Shown here: positions 1 through 11,800 of the stretch, piece by piece | How the letters are laid out: every line of letters starts with the position of its first letter | How positions within the stretch are numbered: the stretch's first letter is position 1 | Assembly (NCBI GenBank): GCA_022829145.1 | Contig: CM040742.1 | Location: 47,328,182-47,392,181, forward strand | From: Albula goreensis | Taxonomy: Eukaryota; Chordata; Actinopteri; Albuliformes; Albulidae | Length of the DNA: 64,000 bases | Direction: 5' to 3' | Translations under genes and position numbers: made by a program | Notes under the pieces: model-generated | The model's database searches: none | The model's input: only the letters and a program-made list of their open reading frames with translations | What the model was told of the DNA's origin: nothing

Positions 1-135
1 ATCAATTTATACAGCTGGATATTTTACTGAACCGGTTCAGTTGGGCACCAGTATAACGGCAGTACCCCCGCTTGGGAATCAAACCTGCATCCTCTTAAGA
101 TTCAGGCCCAGCTCCTTGAAGATGATTCAACTTTT
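1..135 (-). repeat. tRNA-derived SINE copy (cut by window edge)
   Basis: Read on the minus strand it has the order gagctgggcc, caggtttgattccc (B-box-like), actgccgtta, then atatccagctgtata. This is the order seen in the other SINE copies in this window. The 3' tail lies outside. Confidence 0.55.
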
Positions 136-450
136 CTCAGTTTTCTTGCCCTATGGTTAACCCTATTTGTTGCGTCATGTAACTTTATTATTGTTGCATA
201 ATGTAACGTAATGTAAATATATTGTATTATGCCGCCACCCAGGGAAGAAGCATAATACACAATGGTCATTGACATACAGGTCATTAATATTGCTTTGCAT
301 TCTACTGTAGTCAATAAGCAGAATGTGTTATCCAGAGCAGCTTACAATGTTTTCGAACATAAGGCCATTCACCTGACATACAGGAGCAATTGCTTGCACA
401 AATGCATAACCAGAATTATACACACGAGTACAAATAAATTCAGTTTTTAC
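1..450 (-). other. maml2: maml2 intron 2, 5' end (continues beyond window)
   Basis: Begins with the donor gtaaaaactg at 450 and runs off the left edge. The last 130 bases hold part of a minus-strand SINE. No further exon is visible, so exon 3 lies outside. Confidence 0.85.
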
Positions 451-1863
451 CTGTCTTTGCTGAAGCTTGAAGTGGAGCCCTGGTCCATGCTGGTTGAGGG
501 GCATCTTCTGGTTGAGGGGCAGGGATTTGGGCTGCTGACAGGGGGGCAGGGTTGGGCTGTGGAAGTGCTGGGGTGGTTGGCGCTGGTTGGGTAAAGGCGT
601 GGCACCCTGCGGCTGTTTCAGCGGTTGCTGGAAGCGCAGGGCTGCGGGCTTGCTCTGCGGCGCCCCCATCAGGCCCACCTGCTGGGGCTTGTGGCTGAAG
701 TGGGACAGCGGCTTGCTGCCCAGCGCCTTCATGTCCATGGAGGAGCCGCTGGAACAGCTAGCGCTGCTAACGCCGCTAATGCTAACACCACTGATGGTAA
801 CTCCGCCAACCCCTCCTCCGTTGGTCTTGAAGAGGCAGCTGTTCAGGCCCTTTCCCTGGGCGCTGCTCATAGGGGGCAGGATGGAGCTCTGGCAGAGGCC
901 TGCAGGGCTGGAGATGGTGCCGGGGGAAGAGTGCGCGGGTGACCAGCCGGCCTGAGTGGCAGGCTGGTTCTGGTTCTGTTGGTGCTGGTGTTGATGGTGC
1001 TGCAGCAGGTTAGCGGCTGGCGGCTGCTGCTGCTGCTGGTTAGCCGCGATCTGCTTCAGCTGCTCTGCGTGGGACACCTCCGCCCAGCTGGTCAGCGCAT
1101 TCGTCCGGCCACCAGGGGGCACCCCGCCGGATGACAGTGACGAACCCAGTGACCCCTGGCCTGGGTTTTGGATTGCAGTGGCACTGGGGGAGGAAGAGGA
1201 GGTGGGGGGCATGGAGAGGGCGGGGCCAGCTGAGGCTGGGCGTAGCTGAGGGGAGCTGGCAGGGGTGTGACCGAACCCCGAAGGGGAGAACTCAGACTTT
1301 ATGGCCCTCTCCAGCTGGGCGAATGGCTGGGCCGGCCCGACCGAACTGGGACGTCCCAGATCCAGTCCGAAAGCTGCCTCCTCATCTTGCTTCAGGATCT
1401 TCTCAAACTCCAGGTCGTTGAGAGAGGGCACCGTCTTGGTGAGCTCGTCAAACAGGTCCTGCAGCTCGGGATCAATCTGGCCGTCCCCTTCCTCCTCCTT
1501 AAACTCAAACACCATCATGGCGGGGTCTATGGCGGAGGAGGCCTGTGATTGGCCGCAGGAATGCACCTCCCCCGGCTCCTTCTTCATCTCCTTCAGAGTC
1601 AGGCTGAAGAGGTCCCCTCCCATTGGTGGAGGGCCCATGAGGTTACCATCCTTCCTCTGCAGGCTGTGGCTCATCTGCGCCCCCTCTGGCAGGGAGTGGG
1701 ACTGCGCCCCGTTGCTGAACGCACACCCAGAGTGCCCCATTGTGCCCCCTTCCACACGGATCCTCTTGAGGTCCGGCCCAAAAGCGCCCGCAGACAGCCC
1801 GTTCTGTTTGGGGTTGAATCCAGGTGGCTGCCCCTCGATCTTCCTCCTCAGAGAACCCTGGAG
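451..1863 (-). CDS. maml2: Mastermind-like 2, exon 2 (acidic coactivator region, start of Q-rich region)
   Basis: Second coding exon, 471 codons, phase 0 at both ends. The acceptor reads ttctgttccttgcag before CTC at 1863, with a plausible branch-point ctgat about 17 nt upstream. The donor is CAG/gtaaaa at 451/450. Segments shared with human MAML2, in order: LQGSLRRK at the start; KRIRVEGG; LKEMKKEPGE; the acidic block IDPELQDLFDEL followed by VPSLNDLEFEKILKQD; AIKSEFSP, a sumoylation-type motif; SPQLRPASAGPALSM; SWAEVSHAEQLKQIAANQ; and KPLSHF. The acidic block corresponds to the region that recruits CBP/p300 in the family. The glutamine tract after QIAAN is only five residues, then a His/Gln mix, far shorter than in mammals. 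A Gly/Val/Ser-rich stretch with GVTISGVSISGVSS is unlike the human protein. The rest of the protein must be encoded left of the window. The ATG-less open frame running past both splice sites is not coding there. Confidence 0.93.
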
Positions 1864-3148
1864 CTGCAAGGAACAGAAATCAGCATTAATTATTAAAACC
1901 GTTTCAGTTTACAGACCAGCCAATGCTGTTTACTTGCACAATAGAATTAAAAAACTTATTTTACAGTGATTACAGTTACACTTTCACTACCTGACATGAG
2001 AGGCACTGTTTCCTTGAGCAACTAAGGAGGTGAATACAAGTGCATAGCTTGGGGAGTGCAGTGAGATAGAACAACATGGTATATTGTCAGCATGGACACA
2101 GTTAAAGGGGGTTGTTAACTTCAAGGTCCTAAGGTCACTTTACAGATTAATCTTAAAATGAAATATGACTGATGTGTTTAAATGTGAGAAGACAGATGAA
2201 TAGATTTTCACCAACAGACAACCTTTCAAGATTCACTGCACTGATAATTTTAAGTATGACGGAAACAAAATCCATGTCTTTCTCAGCATAAAAAAATCAC
2301 TGTTTTCCTAGCATTTAGGACTCATAGTACTGCAGAAACCAGTATCAGATAATTGTACATTTTACTAAATGAAATAGAATGCATAGTACCATATTGAAAA
2401 TGATTTTCTCTTGATTTTGGTGAAAGAGGGCGTTTACTCCCTGCGCCATGTCAAAGCTATGAGAGCAGATACACTTCACAGTTCCTCAAAACTCTTTGCT
2501 CAATTCAAAGCTAGTTAAATCGTAATGTTGCCTGAAGAGAGTACACATTCAATCGCACAAGAGTGCTTTCTATATGTAATTAATGGTCTCTTATCAACGA
2601 CACCCTTTGATGTTCTTCAACCTATTAAAATTATAATGATAATTCAAAATATTAGTGTATAAAGAACCTTGTATCCCACGTTAAAATTATCTTTATGTAA
2701 ATGTATCTAATTTTGTAATTTGCTCCAAGGCTTCTTCGGTTATATTCTTTTGGCCTCGTCTCCCATGTTTGCAAAAGCCAAAGTAATTAATATTTCAAGT
2801 TTCAAGGTTTTTTCTTTGTTAAGCATTCGACGTTAATGCCAGATTGAAATGAGAATTTCATCAGCGATTTCACACACATGGTTTTAAGAGCTGAGGGGGA
2901 AACCGTAAGCTCTCATAATGGAGAAAGAAAGAGCGAGGAAGAGAGAGAGAGAGAGAAGGAGAGAGGGAGAAACACACATTGCGAGCTTGTCCCAACAGAT
3001 CTGTTTGCATTGCAGTGTCTTTTGTTCACATGTTTTCTGACTGTAGTTCAGGATTCATTCCATTGTCTGACTTGATTGTGTTTATTTCAAACATGGCATG
3101 GGGACTGAGGCGAACGCCTTGGGATTAAAGAGCCTCAGAGACATAGAG
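1864..3148. other. Intronic single-copy sequence, nothing recognised
   Basis: AT-rich sequence next to the exon 2 acceptor. A short GA tract lies at about 2930-2970. No repeat family or coding sequence recognised. Confidence 0.5.
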
Positions 3149-3468
3149 ACAATGCATGCAGACTATACACTATAAACACAGCAAGTTATTAGGTACTAAG
3201 AAATGTTAGAATGGAAAAGGTGTTTTTTTAATGATTAATGCACGGACCCATTCAAATGCTAAGTTTCTTAAAGGGCAAATGGAGTTCAGACAAAACAGAC
3301 TTTACATTACAACGTGTTTCTTTGAGTATTTTTTATTTTGTTAGAGACAGGAAAAAATGTTGTTTGGAATGTTTTCTTTCCATGCGAAAATAGATCATAA
3401 TAGAGCATATACCCATAAAAAGAATAAAGTCTGTTTTGATTTAATTGCATATGAAATCTCCAGCCAGA
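3149..3468 (+). repeat. Dispersed repeat, left arm of a 320-bp inverted pair
   Basis: Runs from acaatgcatgcagactata to gaaatctccagccag. It matches the reverse complement of 7856-8179 almost throughout, with scattered substitutions and a few small indels. No coding capacity. Family unknown to me. Confidence 0.8.
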
Positions 3469-6269
3469 CTGAGCATGACCAAGTGAACTACATAGCCAAA
3501 TACATTATAATAATTCTCCCTGGGCAGAGACATGCAACTCGTTCACATGCTCACACTTTCCAGAATATTTCTGATTTATAAATGAAATGATTTATATGAG
3601 TGTTCGTTCATTTTTACAAATCTTGCTTCTGCATGAGTTGAGAAATGATCTCTGAATGAAATTTAAGAAAAAAAAATGTATATTTTTATGATGGAGGCCG
3701 CTGGTCTAAGTTTTTGCCCCGTCTGACCAAAGTCAGAAGTCCCCTTGGTATTGAAACTGAAGATGAATATCCCGGAGAATACAAAACGTTCCCGGGACAT
3801 CGCGGAAGAATCCGGTTATTTTCCCACTTGGTGGGGAGGTAGCGTTAGGACGAGGGCATTAGCCAGCCTTTGCTCCAGTGAAGTTCTGTCAAATTCACCG
3901 AAAATTTTTTAAGGCAAATAAGGTCAAAAGGGATGTCCAGGAAACTGGAAAAAAATGCATGTGTTGGTAATGCGTGCCCTGATATTCCAGGAATGTTCCG
4001 GGAAGCAGACATTGTTAGCTGAGGCAGAGGAAATTTATGTCTCTCCATTTTACAGTAACATTTAATTAACAACAGTAAAGCACTCAATACGCCATATGGT
4101 GGTGATCCATTTTAAGAGCCTGAAATGGCTCATTTTATGGTCCTGCAGATGCGCGGAGGAAAAAGACCACTTAGGCGCTGAAACAATCCCTGGGAAGTGA
4201 GAGCGGGGCCCTTTCTTTGTGTGCCACAGCCGCCTGATCCGTGTTCGCTGCTATTGTATTGTTATAAAGATAGAATCGGAGATACCGGAGAGAATTCCTC
4301 TATTTATTAAACATGGGGAGGTCTTAATTGCCTCTGTCCCTCTGCTTGCCTTGTTTTATGTTAATTACCACCGCACAATGAATCATAACGCTAAAGCAGG
4401 GTGTAAGCAAGTGTTTTCAGCCAGCACATGCAGACAATAAAACTATCAACTCTACCAGCCTTCACAAAAGCAGTCAGGCAGTTTGCATTGTGAAAATTAT
4501 AACACTCACTGTGTTATCTGTGGCTTTTCTCCACATGCCTGACCGGGGAAGATTGGTGATTTATAACTGGGTTTCAGTTAAGCATAGGGAAGGCAAACTA
4601 GCAGGGAGCCTTTTTTCATCGTGTGACAAATAGAATGTTCCCCAACTGCGAGTTAGTCACAAAGCAGCTTTGAGACAACTTTTTTAACGTACCACTGTTT
4701 GCCTTCATTTACACGTGTGTTTGTCCTTCAAAGGCACATAGCTTTATGAGGGAATTTGTGACACCAAAGATTATGGTTTACCTGAACTATAGCCCAGCTA
4801 ACGATTTTTGGTCAGCAGAACGTTCTCAAAATGTTCTGGCCAATATTTCCAAGACATACATTTTGTCCATTTTTCTTTGTGTTTATGGATGTTGTTTACC
4901 TGGAATGTTTTCTTTGTGACCTTAACAGAACTTTTGTGGAACAATGGAACATTCCTAGAATGTTCACATTGTAACATTACAGTCTCTGGTACACACAGAT
5001 AAAAGGTGAAAGAGCATTTAAACTACATACATGTTAGCTCTCTCTTCCAACATCGGTAATACTACAAACATGTTTTGTGTTTCTTTGCCATGGGAAATTA
5101 GTTGTACCATACAGACATTGTATGTTTTATGCACTTAATATTTTTATTATTTTACATTTGTGTAAATTTGAATGACAATTAACTGCATACGCTTCAAAAT
5201 AATATCCCTGTTGTTGGGCAGTGCGGTAAGAAAAACACTGACAGGCTCATTCGATTCAGGCACTGAGCCAGCATTTGAGCTGAGAAAAAACATTAATACA
5301 ATAAACGAATAAATGGATCATTTGTCAAGTAAATAAATGAGCGTGTTAGTGCACTTTAGAACAAACAAAGGTCAGGGAGTGTGATTAAATTGTTGATTCA
5401 TTATTATTTTCATTTGCTTAGCAACTTATTGACTCATATTTTCACATTTCATGCTTTTTGGGAGCTCAACATTTTCTGAAACATTTCTGTTGAAGGGCAG
5501 CGTGTCGTTAGGGAATCTTCCCTCAATAATCATCTTGTGGCAGCTCTGTTCTTTTGCATACTAATATACTTATATGCCCATATCCACAAATTATTTCAAA
5601 GTGTCAAGAAATGTCTTACATGCCATGCCTCAAGCAGGAGGATGGAAGATCTGTTAATCCAATACAGAGCTTTTTTAATATAGCCTTACTGGCACATTCT
5701 GACCACTGCTGATGTGACATGTATTCAAATGAGAAGTTTTTTAATTGTAATGATTAAATGGGTTTTGCTAAATTGAACTCTTGTCTTTTTAATTTTAGCT
5801 GTTTAACATGTGAAGAAAAAGCACGCTACATAAAACACAATTACAAGTTGGGGAATTACCTGCCAATCATTACCACATGTTATCCATATAGTATTCTATA
5901 TAACTATTTCCACACTGGTTCAAGATCATTAGATCGAGGCTGGTCTTGCCTTCAGAATCACGATCACAGATGCAGAATCTGGAGAACATGCATTGACTTT
6001 TTGGTATGGGCTGTCCGCAATTTGATTCATTCCCTCTGATTTTTGAGGGTAGATTTGATTGGCTGAGGTATATATGGTATATATGGCGCCTTGGTGGTGT
6101 TACACATTTATCCAAAGTGCAAAACGTATACAAATCAGGGCATATCTGAGTATTTCAGCAATAAAAGTCAACTCCTAAAATGACTTTTCCTGTGCCGCGA
6201 TGCGTGTCTTTGCATATGCTGCTGATATCCTGTTCAGGCACAGTTACTGAGGTTATGAGGTTACCTCTC
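3469..6269. other. Intronic single-copy sequence with one possible dispersed repeat
   Basis: Mostly AT-rich and unremarkable. About 4795-5010 has recurring gaacgttct and atgttct words typical of a fish dispersed repeat. About 4190-4440 is non-repetitive with an even composition and could be a conserved element. No gene seen. Confidence 0.45.
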
Positions 6270-6827
6270 TCACTAGTTCCATCAACTACTACGTCACCAC
6301 TCTCTGATTCGGTTTTAAGTTTTTATTTTCCCCTGAGTAAAATCATTAGCTGAGTTTGGCTGAGGAGGGCCTGTACAGAGAGAGAGAGAGAGAGAGCACT
6401 CTAGAACCAATGCTCCGTAACCAGCACACTGTAATTTGCACTTAACCGCATTGTGACAACACAACATGCACAGCCATCCACAGCTGCCTTTTGTTTAAGG
6501 CACCACCAAAAGGGATATTATAGGCTTAGTGGAAGTCCCACAGAGAGGACCTATCCCAAAAAGCCCAGTAAAACATCACTGGTCATGAGAACTACGTTAC
6601 ACTGTGTGTTTCTTTCCAGAGCACATACAAACACGAACAACCAGTACCTGTGCCATACTTCGCTTTCTGCTGTTACCCACAAGCCTTTGCAACAGACCAC
6701 ATTCTGACTCTGAGGCCTTTCGAGACAAAAAAAAACATTTTGTTGTTTGAAAGCGCAGTCTGTGGACAGCTGTGCGACTCATATGAGTCACCTCTCCATG
6801 GAAACAGACTGTCTGGGGCATCAACAG

Positions 6828-6990
6828 CCGGCCCTGGGCCCGGAGAACGGAGAGCCACAGGTCGCGCTGCTCCTCACTGCTACTCAGCACTTAATTGGTC
6901 AATTAAAACAGTTGATCACACAGTTTATTTGTCTGACCTGTTTCTTTTTATTGAGCCTAAATTGGTTGCTGATTCAGGGTGAAAACAGAA
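6828..6990. mobile_element. Degenerate MITE of the same family
   Basis: It starts agccggccctgggcccggag, then gagagccacagg, and contains gcacttaattggtcaattaa and ttggttgctgattcagg, in the order seen at 46601-46800. The ends are too worn to place. Confidence 0.35.
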
Positions 6991-7674
6991 ACTTGCTGTT
7001 TAGTCTACATTCAGACTGGAAGCAGGGCAATGAGAGGTGTTTATTCATAATTATGAATATCTGTACCTGTACATCGTAGATCTGAAGATTTTATTTACCT
7101 TCCGCTCGATGCTTTGCCACTTTCCAAGAATGAGCTAAAAGCTCTGATGTGCATTTTAATGAAACTAGGTTTTGTCTAACAAACTACACATTAATTGGAC
7201 TATCTGGAGTTATAATTGTGTGTATGGAAATTCATAACCCAATTCTACTCTTGGGGTAATGAAATATCATGCGATCATTTTTCTTTTTGTTCTCCTGTCT
7301 TACCAGCCAAAGCATACCTGGGTGACTCAGCCAGCAGTCTGGTTCCTGTGGACTGAGCAAAGTTTGCAGGAGGCAAATCGCTTGTTTCATGTGGTGTTCC
7401 TACAGATCAACATCTTGCTCGCAATTAAACAGTGTTGACACTCTCCACAAAATTGCTCGGTGAGTCACCGGATCGCTGAAAGTTTTAATTCTCATCAGGT
7501 TTTCTCTCAGCTTGTTCTTGTGTGCCATGTTATTTAACATGGAAGCCATATTGCATGTTTTTAAAGTGAGATCTGCAGCCCTGCTCTCAGTTTTTTTCTG
7601 TCACACACCTTTTTTTTTTTTTTTTGCTTATTCCGTGCTCCTAACAGTGGGAGAGCGGAGCAGGTTTCTCAGGT

Positions 7675-7852
7675 TTTTAACCTGGGCCAGTGATTAGGGA
7701 GGCTGCGGGTTTGATTCCCTTGTGCAAACAGAGCTCAGCTTCTAAACGGCCTCACAGATTCCAGCTCCGTAATCACACAACTGCAGTATCGATTTCCAGA
7801 TACGGCACTGCTGTTCTATCCTTGAGCAGGTACTCACGCTCAGTAACTTACA
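7675..7852 (+). repeat. tRNA-derived SINE copy, interrupted
   Basis: Head gtgattagggaggctg followed by cgggtttgattcc (B-box-like), then later gcactgctgttctatcc and ttgagcaggtact. The middle (about 7725-7800) does not match other copies and may be an insertion. It abuts the right arm of the inverted dispersed repeat that starts at 7856. Confidence 0.45.
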
Positions 7853-7855
7853 TTA

Positions 7856-8179
7856 CTGGCTGGAGATTTCATATGCAATTCAATCAAAACAGACTTTATT
7901 CTTTTTATGGGTATATGCTCTACTATGATCTATTTTCGCATGGAAAGAGAACATTCCAAACAACATTTTTGCCTGTCTCTAACAAAATAAAAAATACTCA
8001 AAGAAACATGTTGTAATGTTATGTCTGTTTTGTCTGAACTCCATTTGCCCTTAAATAAACTTAGTATTTGAATGAGTCCTTGCCTTAATCATTAAAAAAA
8101 CACCTTTTCCATTTTAACATTTCTTAGTAGCCGTACCTAATAACTTGCTGTGTTTAGCATATAGTCTGCATGCATTGTA
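7856..8179 (-). repeat. Dispersed repeat, right arm of a 320-bp inverted pair
   Basis: Reverse-complement partner of 3149-3468. Shared words include gggcaaatggagttcagaca and catgcgaaaatagatcat. The open frame across it is a by-product. Confidence 0.8.
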
Positions 8180-8228
8180 AAAATACTGAGGGTTAGGCAG
8201 ATACAAAAGGATGATGATGGGGACGATT

Positions 8229-8270
8229 ATTATTATTAGTAGTAGTAGTGTTGTTGTTGTTGTTGTTGCT
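8229..8270. repeat. ATT/AGT/GTT trinucleotide run
   Basis: Successive (ATT)n, (AGT)n and (TGT)n blocks. Confidence 0.9.
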
Positions 8271-11200
8271 TTTATTGTGACATTAAAAACCGACCCACTC
8301 TGGAGCTCTCTGGTACCAAAGTTCCACACCTCTCCACTAGACTGTGACAGAAGGCACCGCAAGGGCTGTTTTTATCATTGCATATTTTTTAATGTAATTA
8401 ATAGACTACCCCATTTCTTCCTCTGCCACTCCGTCCTCAAAAGGAACGCAAACATGTCAAAGCCCTGGCTACGGTACAAGCACCTGACTGCAGTGGCCTT
8501 AAAACTGTGGAAAAAAGTTAAAAGTTAAAATCTCATTATTTGTTGATCAAGATGGGAGTTACACCCCCCCACACACACACACACATCTTCTACGCCTAAG
8601 ATTCGTTCTGCTTTCAGTTTCAATTTAAGAATCAGCGGCTCACTGCGAAGCTATGTGATGTGACATAATCTACGTGGCCAAAGGGTCAGTAAGAAGAGAC
8701 CAATTAGTTCAATTATTGAGGAGAAAGAGGCCTGCAGATTAGGCGTGGGGTAGCCTCAGCAAGCCAGGCTTGCGCTTATATCACCGCTGATGTAAAGCTG
8801 CCATAAAGCTGGGAGTAAATGACCTGCGTGGTGATAAGGCCGGCCATATTGCAGGGAAAATCCCTTCATCTCCCCATCAATGATTTAATATGACAAATCC
8901 CTCTCATATTTTACAGGTATATCATTTTTTTACGATGTAGGCAAGTGAGGTTTGATTTAAGAATACTTTTCTGAAGCAAGAGTGTTGGATAGGTTTTAAA
9001 AATGGGACAGAGTGAGGGCCGCAAACCTGTGAATAGAATCAAACAACACCTGAGTACACTTACACAACTTCTGTAACAGTTCCACCGTCCTTTTCAAATG
9101 CAGTGTGGTAAGAAGACAGTGAGTACATGTACAGCAGACATGCTGGAATCTAATGGAAGTGAAACATCGGAGGAGCTAATTCCTGAGGTTTTTTTTTAGT
9201 TTATCATGTTTTAGTTTTCAGAAAATCCTTCTGTTTTCTTGAAGGGCCAGCAATTACAATAGCTTCTTATATTCCAAACTGATGCAATTCAACCATCACC
9301 GTAATATTAATGCATCTTCCCACCCCCATCAGAAACTAACTCACTAACCATTATTGGCAAAGTGCATCTCTGAGCAATCTACACCCAGACAGACTAAGAA
9401 ACAGATTATGGTGAAATCATAGATATGATCTTGACCAGCTCGGTCACTTCTGGTTTAATCAAGTTTCTCTGATTTCCTGATGACTTGTGCCCCAAATGCG
9501 TGGGTTTCTTCCTGTCGACAGGACAACGGAGGCTCTTCAGTGCTCAATATTTCACAAAGGCAACAACACCAGCCTGCATTGCTACACATCAGTAGTTGCA
9601 GTTGATTTGAAATGTGGCGTAATCACAAAGCCGGCTGGAATTTGTGGAGATTTCAGGGAAGAGCAGGGGATGAGGTACGAGCAGGGAAAACTGGCTTTGG
9701 CAGGCCTCTGGCCTTACCAGCGTGTGCCAAGACAAATTAATCAAGATCAAACACAGTCAGCATCTTTAAGAGAGGGGAAATAAATCACTCCTGGAGCAGA
9801 ATCCTGGTGGTGCGCCCCCTGCTGGGCCATGTGCAGCGGGGCACTTTGCAAAAACTATGACCAGCTTTACCTTGGAGAGCCAAAATCTCCCAAAAGCTCA
9901 GATATAGTGTCAAATACTCAGATACAGATGGCATGGTAAGAATGGTAAGGGTCATGGGCTGACCAGTCAACTGAAAATTGTATGTACTCACATCTAAAAA
10001 AATGTTTTCATTAGTCCCAGAACACTGTACTACAATTAGAAAAAGAGGCATGCTTTTGCAAAAGTTCTACAGAGATCAGTGTGGGGAAATCAACAGTATT
10101 TGATGGTAAATTTTATTAACAGAAGCTAGAGATAAACTTGGCCTAGAAAAGCAAATGTCGAATATGACTACAAATAAACAGTTAAGTATGGAAACAGAAC
10201 TGCACACTATCAACTCATACACATCTTCACCAAAATGCAGGGCTGTAAAAATGTTAGGTAATGAAGACAGACATGGTCAAAAGTTTTATAAATGATTGCC
10301 TTGGAAACCCTGCTTCCAGTTAAAAGGGGGTAGCAAATGCAAACAAGTAAAATCAGGGTGATGTAATTACTGATTTGCATGTTCTGATCATGTTAATTCA
10401 ATTCCATTCTTCAACATCAAAAGATTCCGTTAAATACAATAATGAAACAGTATTTCGAGAGGTGAGCCGGTACATTTGAAATTCTCACGAGCCTTAGGGT
10501 TTTATTTGTCCGCGTGCGGACAGAAGGCTCCTCGTGCTTTAGATACCCGCGCGCTGCTCTGGCAGTGCCACCCTAAAGGATTCACGGCTGCAGTAAACAG
10601 TTTCTGGGAGCAGAAATCAGCGTTTCGGTTTATTGATTTGTTGGTATTGTTCTCTCTGGTTCACGTACTTCACTTTACATTTTAAAGGCACAGCAGTACT
10701 TCCACGGATACTGTGAGAGCTATTCTGTCTCAGGATGTGAACACCATAGGGTCCGTGCAAAGAAAACACGGTTACGCAACAACTCGTTCCCCACTTATGT
10801 GACTGGAAACAAACGAGTTCTTCTTTATGGAAAGCAAAGGGCGCATCTTAAAACAGCACACATACTTATGCGCTTTAACTTAGTCGTTAAAAATGCTCCA
10901 TCCATAACTTGGAGTAGCAAACTGTACAAATTTCAGCTGGGTTCGGGTACAGGCTGACAGGATTCTGCTGCCCAGTGGCCCCAGATGTCAAACGTCCTTA
11001 TAGTTTGTAGATTTAAAAAAACAGATAGTTAATAGTACACGCGTGCATAAAGTAAAAACCGATCATGTTCTCTTTTTCATGACCTCCATCCACACTGAGG
11101 CCATTTGAATGTGTGACATCATTCCCATCTTCCGTACAATACTTGCATGAACGCATGGTCTTAAGCCCAGGAGGTTACGAAACCGGCGAGCGAATAAAAG

Positions 11201-11574
11201 GCCATTTTTATAGCCGGAGGTAGGCGGACTGTTGACTTCAATCCTGCCGTGCCTCAGCTCTTGTCCACTAATCTTGAAAAAAAAGAAGAAGAAGACGGGG
11301 GAAAAGATTCCAGTTCCGCCCGGTGCAGGATCCTTGCACAATCTCACATCTGTTTTCTTCAGGATTGCAGATGCAGGCCAGCGCGTGCGCGTGCATCTGT
11401 TTGAACTGCACGAGGGCACACCTCGTTTCTTCCTTTTCATGAAATCCGTCTTTAAACTTAAAACTTAAATCAACTGCTACAACAGAGACAATCGGAGCCG
11501 CAATAGTGGGGGAAATTAAAGTGCTTTCGCAGAAGCATGTAAACTGCGCAGCGAAATATGCGAAATTCTAACTT

Positions 11575-11800
11575 TTGGGAACAAAGGATCTTCTGTGGTT
11601 CTTTACTCATATTTATACATAAACTTTCTTAATATTATATTGATACTTAATACGTTTTTAACAAACAGTTAGATAGTTCACTGATATCAAATGGTTCCTT
11701 GATGGTTCTTTATATCACCAAAACAAGGTTCACACAGATTACAAGCAAAGTAAACTCTTTTGGTACTGTGTACAGTTCTTTTTTACAGTGTTGCTCATAC
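11575..11800. repeat. GGTTCTTT-type dispersed repeat, copy 1
   Basis: It contains tctgtggttctttactcata, gatggttctttatatcacca and cttttggtactgtgtacagt. Resembles the copies at 42470 and 52400. Ends not defined. Confidence 0.4.

Noticed and set aside
1301-1969. 222-codon plus-strand open frame
   Set aside because: It lies antisense across maml2 exon 2 and runs past the acceptor. No recognisable protein similarity; a shadow of GC-rich coding sequence. The plus frames at 587-955 and 1549-1896 are the same.
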